Shown here: one piece after another, positions 44,122 through 52,597 of the stretch
Layout of the letters: each line of letters opens with the position of its first letter
Position numbering within the stretch: position 1 is the first letter of the stretch
Assembly (NCBI RefSeq): GCF_003449015.1
Contig: NZ_QRGD01000008.1
Coordinates: forward strand, 124,001-188,000
DNA length: 64,000 nucleotides
DNA from: Aureibaculum luteum
Lineage (GTDB): Bacteria > Bacteroidota > Bacteroidia > Flavobacteriales > Flavobacteriaceae
Direction: 5' to 3'
Translations under genes and position numbers: made by a program
The notes under the pieces: model-generated
Database searches by the model: none
Told to the model about the DNA's origin: nothing
Seen by the model: only the letters and a program-made list of their open reading frames with translations

Positions 44122-46940
44122 TTGAAATTTTTTAGCATTTGAGATGCCATTTTATTTAATTTCTCATTTGAATCTATAGTTGCCATTTTAATTAAAGGTA
44201 TAAATTTACGGTCTTTAGATTTTTCGATTAGATATAATACGGCAAACTTAAGTTTTATGTCTTTTCTGCTTAGTAAAATTTTATAGCACTCGGTTTCGCT
44301 ATATATTTTTAAATGAAGTTTTTTGATTTTATCTTCTGAAAACGAATCAACCAGAACCGATTCAGCAATTGGAATAAGTTCTTTTTTTAGTTGAATGTCA
44401 AGTATATTATCTAAAAACTCAATGGCATGAATACGTTGTTCTTCCTTTCCGTTTAAAATGATATCTAATAAGGGCTCAATATCGTTTGGAGGATATGTTA
44501 TACCTAAGAATTTAAAAATTCGCTCTAATTGTCTATCAAGACGATGCTCTAGTAAAGATATTAATCCTTTTCTTGCTTCTTGTTCTTCTATATTTTGATG
44601 TTTTTCCTCTTTCTTTTTAAATTGTATTATAACCTGCGAATAAACGGCAGATAGTGTATTTTGATATAATTGACATTCATCCAGAATTTTATCAATTACC
44701 AATCTATCTTTTATAAGTAAGTTACCATATCTCCATTTCAATCTTTTAACGGCTTCTATTGCCAACACTTTTAAAGCATGTTCAGTATCTTCAGTTAGTT
44801 TAATTAGTGTATTAATCGCTTTTTGAGATGCAAATTTTTCAATAACCAGAATGGTGTATTTTGTATTTTCTGAATCATTTTTTTCACTTTTAATCTTTTC
44901 AAACAGTATATCTATAATCGATTCTCCATAATTATATAAAGCTTCAATAGCTACTTTCCTTGTTTCTCTAATCGATAAATGAGATATAATAGGATCAATA
45001 AATTGAGCATCTAGCGTTTTAGAAGCACTTATAATTGCCGTTTCTAAGATTTCATTATCTTTTGAAACTAAGTAGTCGGAAATAATTGAATAGAAATTAG
45101 CCATTCTTGCATCGCCAATAGCTTCTAAAATGGCTAACAATTTATTTGTTTTTTCTGTTTTATTAGTGAATATTCTATACTGTTCTAATGCCTTTTGTAG
45201 TCTAATTTCTAAAGAAAATTTATTCTGTAAAGTTTTATTATTTCGCAGCTCTTGAGCGAGACCCACCAAGGCCGCATTTGAAATTGTATTATCACTACTA
45301 TTTAAATATTTATTAAATAATTCTATAATATTAGCATCATTACTTTTAAGCAAATATCTAAATGCTGAAGTTGTAACGTGTTGGTCTTTATCATTAATCA
45401 TCAATTCAATTTTTGACCTGAGATTTTTTCTCCTCAAAAAATACAGATTCTCAATAGCTAAAGCTCTAATTTTTGGCGATTCATTATTTAAAAGTGACTC
45501 TATTGAAGGTGAAAATCGTTCGTCCTTGACCTCTAATGTTTTTTGAAGCATATGTATAATTTGTCCTTCGGTGCCTACAGTTAAAACTCTAATTACGGTA
45601 TCAACTATTGAAGTTACTTTTATTTCTTCTTTAGCTGATTTTTCTTTTTTTACAGCTGTACTTTCAAATAATTTCTTAAATGAAACGATGTATTCTTTTC
45701 GTAAATTATATATAAAATAAAGCCAAATAATTATTAATGTAATTATAATTAAACTGACATTAGTTGAAGAAATTTTGAGACCATTTATAAAAAATATTAA
45801 TGTTAAACCTGCTAATCCTGTGGCAATGCTATCGACTACTACATCAGTAAAAGTTTTAGTCTTCTTTTTAATATCAATTGGTATGGGTATAGAAAGTAAC
45901 TCTGTGGCCGCTTTATTAACTGATTGTTTAAGGCTACCTTCAATTACTTTAATTAATACAATTACCCATAATTGTGGAATGAACAATAAAATAAACGAAC
46001 CTACTAAAATGCCAGAAGGCAGCCATAATAAGGAATTACCAACTCCAAAAACACCTACCAGTCTTTTGGTAGCAAATAACTGAATTACTAATGATATTAC
46101 ACTTAATGTAGAAAACCAAAAGCCAAAAAATGAGGTTAAATCTTCTTGATTTTCGATTAACCTAGAAGCATAATCGCTGTATTGATAATCAACTAATTTT
46201 GCTACAAATACACTAATACCTATTACAATGGCAATAAGACTTAATAATTTTGATTGTTTAATTAGTTTTAAAGGAGACTTTTCTTTAAAATCTGATCGAA
46301 TAGAAATTTGAAAATTATTTAGTTTTTCAATTTCATTTTTCCAAATATATTTCGTTATTGGAATGCAAAAAATGAGCAATAAAGCGGCCACAAACAGTAA
46401 ACTTTCGGTGTTAATAATATTAGTTAACACTGAAGTAAGATATCCTCCAAAAATACCACCGGCTATGGCTCCTGCCCCAATAAAACCAAAGACCCGTTTT
46501 GCCTCTCTCACATTATATACTAAATTGGCTAGAATCCAAAACTGAGAGGCTGTTAAGAGCCCGAAAATGGCTACCCATACATAAGGTATGTATAATAAAA
46601 TACCATGATTAGTCTTAAAATTAAAGATAACACCAAAAATAATGAGTGAAATAACTGAACCTATTATTGTACTTTGAATAATCGTATTGAGGGCATATTT
46701 TTCTAAAGCCTTATTGTAAAAAAAGGAGCCAATCATGGCAACAATTGCAGTTAGAACATATCCCAATGGAAGAGCACTACTCGTTAGTTCTGAGAGAAAA
46801 ATTGAATTAATTGTTGGTTTGACAATAAGTAATGCCGTAATAATTAAGAATATATTAAGTTGCAATAATAAGGTCTTATGCAACTCACTTTCTTTAATAT
46901 CAAAAACCCTTGTTATGTATAATTTTAGAGATTTACTCAT
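44118..46940 (-). CDS. ATP/ADP-translocase-like carrier with HEAT-repeat domain
   Basis: A 940-residue membrane protein. Residues about 20-420 have 11-12 membrane helices resembling the Npt1/Npt2 (TlcC) nucleotide transporter family, which exchanges or imports nucleotides. From about 445 to 940 there are HEAT-like helical repeats, for example around S-P-K-I-R-A-L-A-I-E-N-L-Y, H-V-T-T-S-A-F-R-Y-L-L and T-R-K-V-A-I-E-A-L-Y-N-Y-G. The soluble half probably faces the cytoplasm as a binding platform. It follows a second SxxK hydrolase by 27 bases and overlaps the convergent hydrolase gene at the stop codons. Nucleotide specificity is inferred from family resemblance only. Confidence 0.78.
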   Translation of the reverse strand: MSKSLKLYITRVFDIKESELHKTLLLQLNIFLIITALLIVKPTINSIFLSELTSSALPLGYVLTAIVAMIGSFFYNKALEKYALNTIIQSTIIGSVISLIIFGVIFNFKTNHGILLYIPYVWVAIFGLLTASQFWILANLVYNVREAKRVFGFIGAGAIAGGIFGGYLTSVLTNIINTESLLFVAALLLIFCIPITKYIWKNEIEKLNNFQISIRSDFKEKSPLKLIKQSKLLSLIAIVIGISVFVAKLVDYQYSDYASRLIENQEDLTSFFGFWFSTLSVISLVIQLFATKRLVGVFGVGNSLLWLPSGILVGSFILLFIPQLWVIVLIKVIEGSLKQSVNKAATELLSIPIPIDIKKKTKTFTDVVVDSIATGLAGLTLIFFINGLKISSTNVSLIIITLIIIWLYFIYNLRKEYIVSFKKLFESTAVKKEKSAKEEIKVTSIVDTVIRVLTVGTEGQIIHMLQKTLEVKDERFSPSIESLLNNESPKIRALAIENLYFLRRKNLRSKIELMINDKDQHVTTSAFRYLLKSNDANIIELFNKYLNSSDNTISNAALVGLAQELRNNKTLQNKFSLEIRLQKALEQYRIFTNKTEKTNKLLAILEAIGDARMANFYSIISDYLVSKDNEILETAIISASKTLDAQFIDPIISHLSIRETRKVAIEALYNYGESIIDILFEKIKSEKNDSENTKYTILVIEKFASQKAINTLIKLTEDTEHALKVLAIEAVKRLKWRYGNLLIKDRLVIDKILDECQLYQNTLSAVYSQVIIQFKKKEEKHQNIEEQEARKGLISLLEHRLDRQLERIFKFLGITYPPNDIEPLLDIILNGKEEQRIHAIEFLDNILDIQLKKELIPIAESVLVDSFSEDKIKKLHLKIYSETECYKILLSRKDIKLKFAVLYLIEKSKDRKFIPLIKMATIDSNEKLNKMASQMLKNFN

Positions 46941-46967
46941 TAAACTTAATTCAACTCTATTTGGATT

Positions 46968-47864
46968 TTACTGAATATTTAATACTTCTTCTATAGGTTC
47001 AACCAGTTTTCTAATGATTTGTTCACCATTAGCATCATCAATCAAGGCAACCAAAATATAGCGTCTACTCGGTTGGCCCCAAACCAAAATAGAATCTGAG
47101 TGATAGGTTCTCCATGAACCAGATTTACGAAATAAACGAGCATTCGGAGCAATTTTATCTAATGTATTGACAAATTTATGATGTAATGCTGGCTCCTCCA
47201 TAATATCAAGCATTTGTTTTGATCTTGCTTCACTAACTAATTTACCTTGAGCTAATAAATAATAATATCTACAGACTTGTGTAACACTTGCGGCATGACT
47301 TAAGTTTTTTAATGGATCTCTATTGGTTTTTCCACTTCCAGAAGCATAACGCTTTCCTACCCAAAGTCCACCTCCGTATTCTTTGTCATATAAATCGTAA
47401 CGGTCACTTGTAAGTACTTCTTCAATTTTTTTAAACCCAAGTCGATCTATCATTCTGGTCGTAGCCTGATTATTGGAATTACTTATCATTAATTTCATAT
47501 CTTTTTTAATCTCAGGAGTTTCTAATAATTCCCCTGAATCAAAAGCATCCATGGCTGCCAATAATACAGCAATTTTTGGTAAACTTGCCGCATACATCAT
47601 ATTATTACCGTTAATTCTAGCAAATTTTATATGGTCGACATCACTTAAATCTACAACTCCAACTGCCATTTTGTTTTGATCAATAAGAGTTTTCCATTGT
47701 TTATTGGAATTAATAGTTTTTTCCAATTTCAATTGTAAGGTAGAATCAATCAATTGGCGTAATGGAATTTGAGTATTTTTAACTTTAAAAGGAAGTTGCT
47801 GACCGTAAATAGTAACGTAACCAAAAGTAAAAACAACTAAATATATTAAAAAATTTCTTTTCAT
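46968..47864 (-). CDS. Second exported SxxK serine hydrolase
   Basis: A 298-residue protein with a signal peptide (FLIYLVVFTFGYVTIYGQ). The nucleophile motif is S-L-P-K (Ser94, Lys97), followed by S-N-N in M-I-S-N-S-N-N-Q-A-T and K-S-G in F-R-K-S-G-S-W, so all three beta-lactamase-fold motifs are present. It is first in a minus-strand operon with the nucleotide-carrier gene. It is close in size to class A beta-lactamases, though the E-x-x-x-N omega-loop glutamate is not evident, which makes penicillinase activity doubtful. I chose the ATG at 47864. An earlier start at 47888 would precede the signal peptide by 8 residues. Confidence 0.8.
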   Translation of the reverse strand: MKRNFLIYLVVFTFGYVTIYGQQLPFKVKNTQIPLRQLIDSTLQLKLEKTINSNKQWKTLIDQNKMAVGVVDLSDVDHIKFARINGNNMMYAASLPKIAVLLAAMDAFDSGELLETPEIKKDMKLMISNSNNQATTRMIDRLGFKKIEEVLTSDRYDLYDKEYGGGLWVGKRYASGSGKTNRDPLKNLSHAASVTQVCRYYYLLAQGKLVSEARSKQMLDIMEEPALHHKFVNTLDKIAPNARLFRKSGSWRTYHSDSILVWGQPSRRYILVALIDDANGEQIIRKLVEPIEEVLNIQ

Positions 47865-48427
47865 TTTATAGGTATTAATAATCTGCAATATTAGTTATAA
47901 TAATGACACATTTTAACATTGCAAAATGTTTTGAATGATATTTAACAAATAATTAATTATCAGTAGTATAGCAATATATTGTTAGACTTAAAAAAAGTTG
48001 ATTAGTGCCCAAAATTGAGCAACACGATAGATTGTGAATTGCATGATTTTAATTATCAAGGACCAGATGAAGTGTTAAATTCGTAAGTTAATTTTCTTTT
48101 GATGTTTGAATAAGGTGCTGTTTCGTTAGCTTTTTATCATTATTTCAAATGAAAAGTATTGTATCTTATAAAATTTTCTAAATAGGACTAGTAAAACATT
48201 TATGTTTGGATGAAGTAATTTTATAAAGACTTTCTAAAAAATTATTTTTAATTATATATAATTATTTTCCAATACAAAATATTTCAACCCTTATGAACAC
48301 TGGGTTTACCGCTGCTTGTGGTGTAAATATGATGTAAACCTTTGTTTTCTGTTGTTAGATTATAGGTTACTATTATGTTAATAAGTACCAATACGGCAAA
48401 TCTAAAACAATTTTATAATGATCTCAT
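47865..48427. other. Gap before the hip operon
   Basis: About 560 bases without a gene. A stretch near 48300-48350 weakly resembles 50110-50170 on the far side of the hip genes (shared GGTGTAAA and ACCTTT). Nothing else is recognised. Confidence 0.5.
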
Positions 48428-48429
48428 AT

Positions 48430-48449
48430 TTATATGTAAATACATATAA
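48430..48449. promoter_or_regulatory. hip operator 1 (most complete palindrome)
   Basis: TTATAT-N8-ATATAA. Pairing extends outward and inward to a 24-bp perfect inverted repeat (48428-48451, loop AAAT). It is the first of three sites with centres exactly 40 bp apart. Confidence 0.7.
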
Positions 48450-48469
48450 ATTAGATTATATTATTATAA

Positions 48470-48489
48470 TTATATCTAATTACATATAA
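48470..48489. promoter_or_regulatory. hip operator 2
   Basis: TTATAT-N8-ATATAA, centred at 48479.5, 40 bp from both neighbours. Its N8 spacer is not self-complementary. Confidence 0.65.
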
Positions 48490-48509
48490 TTTTTGTATAT
48501 TTACTTCGT

Positions 48510-48529
48510 TTATATTTAAAAGCATATAA
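48510..48529. promoter_or_regulatory. hip operator 3, overlapping the hipB start
   Basis: TTATAT-N8-ATATAA, centred at 48519.5. Its last base is the A of the hipB ATG, so binding here would block initiation directly. Confidence 0.65.
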
Positions 48530-48753
48530 TGAAAGAGCTAGCAAGTTTTGTTAAAGAACGAAGAAAATCTGTAAACCTTACACAAGAAGAATTTGCTGAA
48601 CGTGCAGGTGTTGCTTTAACAGTAGTAAGAAAAATTGAGCAAGGTAAGACCAATCTAAATATGGAAAAGGTTAATCTTGTCTTACGAATGTTTGGGCATC
48701 AATTAGCAGCTGTTGATAGACGAGAATTAGACGAATCAGATAATCGAGAGTAA
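48529..48753 (+). CDS. hipB: HipB-like antitoxin (HTH regulator)
   Basis: A 74-residue Xre-type helix-turn-helix protein. The HTH spans about residues 6-60 (F-V-K-E-R-R-K-S-V-N-L-T-Q-E-E-F-A-E and T-V-V-R-K-I-E-Q-G-K-T-N-L-N). In HipBA and HipBST operons HipB represses its own promoter and helps neutralise the kinase. Three palindromes of matching architecture lie directly upstream, the last touching the start codon. Its stop overlaps the next start by one base (TAATG), indicating translational coupling. Confidence 0.9.
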   Translation: MKELASFVKERRKSVNLTQEEFAERAGVALTVVRKIEQGKTNLNMEKVNLVLRMFGHQLAAVDRRELDESDNRE

Positions 48754-49088
48754 TGAGAAGAGCCAATATATTTTATAAGGATGTTCTGGCAGGTGTTTTA
48801 ACAGAAACAGATGAAGGCGAGTGTATATTTCAGTATACCGATGATTACGTAATAAATCATCCAGAACAATTCATTACGTTTACTATGCCTGTAACAAAAG
48901 AACCCCATGTAAGTAACCGACTTTTCTCTTTTTTTGAAGGGCTAATTCCCGAAGGATGGTTATTAGATATAGCCTCCAAAAACTGGAAAATAAATAAGAA
49001 TGACAGAATGGGCTTACTTTTGGCCTGTTGTCAAAATTGTATAGGAGCAGTAAGTGTCGTACCCATAATAGAAAAAGATGAGGAATAA
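48753..49088 (+). CDS. hipS: HipS-like protein (HipA N-terminal subdomain)
   Basis: A 111-residue protein equivalent to the N-terminal subdomain-1 of HipA, here as a separate gene. The family pattern is Y-K-D-V-L-A-G-V-L near residues 8-16 and F-E-G-L-I-P-E-G-W-L-L (residues 61-71), ending in G-A-V-S-V-V. In E. coli HipBST this small protein is the antitoxin, and a tryptophan in it blocks the kinase active site. Trp69 here may be the counterpart, which is inference. It overlaps hipB by 1 base and hipT by 11 bases. Confidence 0.87.
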   Translation: MRRANIFYKDVLAGVLTETDEGECIFQYTDDYVINHPEQFITFTMPVTKEPHVSNRLFSFFEGLIPEGWLLDIASKNWKINKNDRMGLLLACCQNCIGAVSVVPIIEKDEE

Positions 49089-50016
49089 GTGTTTATATTG
49101 TTACAAACGATTAAAAAATGAAGTAGATTTTCATGAAAAATGTAGCTTAACTTTTTTTGGTCAAAAAGAAGCTCCTGCACTACCTTACAATTTTGATCAA
49201 ATGGCAGAGTTGGCTAAAAATGTAGTTGAAAGGAGTATCACAGTTCCAGGGGTTCAGCCCAAATTATCTATGTCTTTAATAGATGAAACCAATGAGCTTG
49301 CTCATAGTAGATTAACCATAGTTGGGGCTTTAGGTGGTAATTATATTTTTAAACCACCATCAAATGATTATTCAGAAATGCCCGCCAATGAACATCTCAC
49401 CATGCGTATAGCGGAATCCTTCGGAATACAAACAGTACCATCTTCTTTAATCCGTTTACAATCGGGCGAATTATCCTATATAACCAAACGGATTGACAGA
49501 AGAGAAGGTGGAGAAAAGAAACACATGCTGGACATGTTTCAAATAACAGAAGCCTTTGATAAATACAAAAGTTCTTCAGAAAAAATAGGTAAGGCACTTG
49601 GCAATTATTCTAGTAATACCTTATTAGATAAATTGTTCTTTTTTGAGCTGACATTATTCAGTTTTCTTACTGGTAATAATGATATGCATTTGAAGAATTT
49701 CTCGATGATAGAAACTGATATTGGATGGTCATTGGCTCCAGCTTATGATTTGTTGAATGCAACTATTGTAAATCCTGAGGATAAAGAAGAAATGGCTTTA
49801 ACGCTGAATGGTAGGAAGAATAAATTGGAAAAAATAGATTTTAAGGCTTTGGGGGATAATTTAAATCTCACTTCAAAACAGATAGAAGGTGTATTTGGAA
49901 GATTTTATAAATTAAAATCAGAAGGTTTAAAATGGATTAAAAATTCTTTTCTATCTGAAAATATGAAAACGCTTTACAAAGAGACAATGGAGGTGAGATA
50001 TGCTAAGATATTTTGA
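49078..50016 (+). CDS. hipT: HipT-like serine/threonine kinase toxin
   Basis: A 312-residue HipA-fold kinase lacking the N-terminal subdomain, which is encoded by the preceding gene. HipT of E. coli phosphorylates tryptophanyl-tRNA synthetase; the target here is unknown. Features: a possible zinc knuckle C5-x2-C8...H19-x2-C22, the Gly-rich loop V-P-G-V-Q-P-K preceded by S53-I54-T55 (the place of the regulatory S-x-S in HipT), catalytic Asp202 in G-N-N-D-M-H-L-K-N, and metal-binding Asp224 in A-P-A-Y-D-L. All kinase motifs are intact, so the toxin should be active. The start overlaps the hipS end. Confidence 0.88.
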   Translation: MRNKCLYCYKRLKNEVDFHEKCSLTFFGQKEAPALPYNFDQMAELAKNVVERSITVPGVQPKLSMSLIDETNELAHSRLTIVGALGGNYIFKPPSNDYSEMPANEHLTMRIAESFGIQTVPSSLIRLQSGELSYITKRIDRREGGEKKHMLDMFQITEAFDKYKSSSEKIGKALGNYSSNTLLDKLFFFELTLFSFLTGNNDMHLKNFSMIETDIGWSLAPAYDLLNATIVNPEDKEEMALTLNGRKNKLEKIDFKALGDNLNLTSKQIEGVFGRFYKLKSEGLKWIKNSFLSENMKTLYKETMEVRYAKIF

Positions 50017-50821
50017 TTGAGAAATCGAACGTCAACTAATTTTTTGTGTAAATTTATACAGTATTCGTAAAAATAAAATTATTGACTACTTCCCCGACAC
50101 AATACCTTGAAAGCCCTGTAAATACTGGTGTATTTGGGGTTGAGGTGTAAAAAAGATATACCTTTTTGATTTCTTTTATTATGCATTGTTTTTTATTAAC
50201 TAAATTTTGATTTGAGTCAAGTGCTAAAAATATTAATTAAAAGTCTTGTTTTTAATCATGACTTCTTGTTGTAAAATTGTTAGATAGAAATGTATTAAGA
50301 TTATCTAATCTTAAAAGATTAAATTTCTAATTCTAATTCTAATTCCAATTTCTTGGCAATCCAAAATGATAAACAATTAGTTCTCTGTTTGACACTTGAA
50401 ATTATTCCCAATTCTAATGGGATTGGTTATTTTTAGATATTTCTTAAGGGTGTAAATTATAAGGCAATCAAAGACTTTGCATTTCTTCTAAAATACGAAA
50501 AATTATACGTAAATAATACAACGCTTAAATTTTTAAGGGATTTTAAGAAGGTTATGCGTAATGCACTGGTGCATAATTAGTATAATATATATCATCAACT
50601 TGTTCCGTAAAATGGCTGTTTATATAAACTAGAATGAACGGCCTTGGAGATCTATAGTACCAGTTCTATTTGTAGTTCTTTTTAGTCGTAATTTTAACTT
50701 ATTTTATGAAACTATATTTACAGCATTTGGTATTCAATAATTATTGACTGGCACCAAAATATTGGAAGAGGTCAATAAAGATTATATTGCATAAATTGAA
50801 ATAAACTATAAACTATAGAAT
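50017..50821. other. Long gap downstream of the hip operon
   Basis: 805 bases without a recognisable gene. It holds a perfect 16-bp palindrome (50306-50321), a short tandem repeat of TTCTAA (three copies plus one variant, 50325-50348), and the stretch near 50110-50170 that resembles the other flank of the hip genes. No integrase remnant or RNA gene was seen. Confidence 0.5.
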
Positions 50822-51571
50822 ATGACATACCACCAGCAAGCGGTCAATGAGAATTTGAAACCGTACATTAGATGTTTTTGGTGGCTAGATAACGATTCAT
50901 TAAAAAACATTGATTACACAATTTTGCCTGACGGTTTTTTTGATACTATCGTTCGTTTTGATAATTACAAATACCAAAGCACCGTTTTAACTGGAACCTA
51001 TACAAAAGAGATTGATGTTGTTATCCCAACAAATCATCAACTTTTCGGAATTCAATTCAAGTTACAAGCTGCTGAATATATATTCGGTGAAAGTATTGCT
51101 CCATTGTTAAACTCCGAAAAAAAATTGCCCAATGATTTTTGGAATCTAAATGAATTAGACTTTTTCGAAAACGTAGATACGATTGATAAAATAAGTTCAA
51201 TAATAAGTCAGGAAGTCAATAAACAAGATAATCAAGACAATCGAAAACTTAATCTTTTCAGATTATTAAGTCATACTAAGGGCAATCACAGCGTGAGTTA
51301 TTATGCTGATAAAGTATTTTGGTCTAGCAGGCAAATAAACAGATATTTTACTCAAATGTTCGGTCTCTCACTAAAAAGCTATTGTAATATATTACGATGT
51401 TCAGCGGCATACAAAGACATTAAAAAAGGAGATTTATTATCAAACCAAAACTATTATGATAGGTCCCATTTTAATAAAGAAATAAAAAAGTATACCAACC
51501 ACACTCCAAAAAACCTATCTACCAACGAAAACGACCGATTTTTACAAATTTCTATCATTCCTAAGAAGTAA
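50822..51571 (+). CDS. AraC-family transcriptional regulator
   Basis: A 249-residue regulator. The N-terminal part (about 1-120) matches the DUF6597-type sensor domain (L-K-P-Y-I-R-C-F-W-W and the later I-L-P-D-G-F-F-D). The C-terminal half has an AraC double HTH: S-S-R-Q-I-N-R-Y-F-T-Q-M-F-G and Y-Y-D-R-S-H-F-N-K-E-I-K-K-Y, where the S-H-F is the usual second-helix signature. It is 33 bases ahead of the MEST-like hydrolase and may control it. Its last 60 bases are duplicated at 59113-59180. Confidence 0.85.
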   Translation: MTYHQQAVNENLKPYIRCFWWLDNDSLKNIDYTILPDGFFDTIVRFDNYKYQSTVLTGTYTKEIDVVIPTNHQLFGIQFKLQAAEYIFGESIAPLLNSEKKLPNDFWNLNELDFFENVDTIDKISSIISQEVNKQDNQDNRKLNLFRLLSHTKGNHSVSYYADKVFWSSRQINRYFTQMFGLSLKSYCNILRCSAAYKDIKKGDLLSNQNYYDRSHFNKEIKKYTNHTPKNLSTNENDRFLQISIIPKK

Positions 51572-51576
51572 CTTTG
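51569..51576 (+). promoter_or_regulatory. Putative -7 box for the MEST-like hydrolase
   Basis: TAACTTTG fits TAnnTTTG and overlaps the AraC stop codon, 28 bases before the ATG at 51605. It is conserved in the duplicated tail at 59113-59180. No TTG is seen at the expected -33 spacing. Confidence 0.35.
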
Positions 51577-51604
51577 TCGTATTACAAACCATAATAAACT
51601 GGGA

Positions 51605-52495
51605 ATGGACAAAGAAGTGGTTGCGTGGAAGAACAAAGGTCGAATAGTAAATGTAAACGGTCATCAAGTATTTTATATAAAAGAAGGTAGTGGCCCAAAC
51701 CTTTTAATTCTACATGGGTATCCTTTCAACACCTTTGAATGGAAATCTGTTTGGGATGATCTAGTAAAAAAATACACCGTTTTTACTTTTGATTATTTGG
51801 GTATGGGATTTTCAGATAAACCTAAAGATCATGACTACAGCTTTCATGAACATTGTGAAATAGTCAATTCTTTAATCGGATTTTGGGGCATTAAGCAAAC
51901 TCATGTTCTGTCACATGATTTAGGAGTCAGTATTGCACAAGAATTATTAGCTAGGGATATAGATTCAAAGAACTGCTTTAAAATACAATCATTAGTATTT
52001 ATGAACGGAGGTTTGTTTATGGATAGTTACAAACCTAGGATGATACAACGATTGCTTTCACAATCTCCCAAGCCTATTGGGAAATTATTGAGCAAATTGC
52101 TATCTAAAGAGAAATTAGAAAAATCGATACGACCAATTTTTGGTCCAAACACCCAACCTACCGACCAACTCATTAATCAATTCTGGGATATTTTAAATTA
52201 TAATGAAGGCAAGTCTATCGCATATTTGATTGGGAGGTTAGTTTTTGAAAAATTAAACCATCAAGAAAAATGGATAAGTGCAATGCAAAATACAAAAATT
52301 CCCATGTGCTTTATCAATGGACCATTTGATCCTAATTCTGGTATTCATATGGCCAATCGATATAAAGAACTAATTCCAAACCCTAATGTAAAGTTACTTA
52401 CACAAAATATTGGACATTGGCCACAAATTGAAGACCCAACTGGCGTTTTGTCTTTTTATCAAGAATTCAGAAACGAAATTCATGAAAATTCTTAA
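51605..52495 (+). CDS. MEST-like alpha/beta hydrolase
   Basis: A 296-residue alpha/beta hydrolase without a signal peptide. The oxyanion region is L-I-L-H-G-Y-P-F-N-T, the nucleophile elbow is L-S-H-D-L-G-V with Asp105, and the C-terminal histidine is in N-I-G-H-W-P-Q-I-E-D-P. The aspartate nucleophile and the pattern F-G-P-N-T-Q-P and N-G-P-F-D-P resemble the mesoderm-specific-transcript (MEST) group and epoxide hydrolase/haloalkane dehalogenase relatives. No substrate can be assigned. It lies downstream of the AraC gene and upstream of a DUF6640 protein on the same strand. Confidence 0.8.
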   Translation: MDKEVVAWKNKGRIVNVNGHQVFYIKEGSGPNLLILHGYPFNTFEWKSVWDDLVKKYTVFTFDYLGMGFSDKPKDHDYSFHEHCEIVNSLIGFWGIKQTHVLSHDLGVSIAQELLARDIDSKNCFKIQSLVFMNGGLFMDSYKPRMIQRLLSQSPKPIGKLLSKLLSKEKLEKSIRPIFGPNTQPTDQLINQFWDILNYNEGKSIAYLIGRLVFEKLNHQEKWISAMQNTKIPMCFINGPFDPNSGIHMANRYKELIPNPNVKLLTQNIGHWPQIEDPTGVLSFYQEFRNEIHENS

Positions 52496-52597
52496 TAGCA
52501 ACTTTATTGATAAAAAAGGTTTTCTCAAACTTAAGAAAGCTTGAAATAAATTACGCCATATAACATCAGTAGTGTTTAATCTAAAAAACAAATAATA

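Noticed and set aside
46968-47864. Annotation as a class A beta-lactamase resistance gene
   Set aside because: SxxK, SNN and KSG are present, but the omega-loop glutamate motif is not evident, and the context is an operon with a nucleotide carrier.
50325-50348. TTCTAA tandem repeat as a possible CRISPR or VNTR-controlled site
   Set aside because: Copies are contiguous six-mers without spacers, and no cas gene or open frame is nearby.
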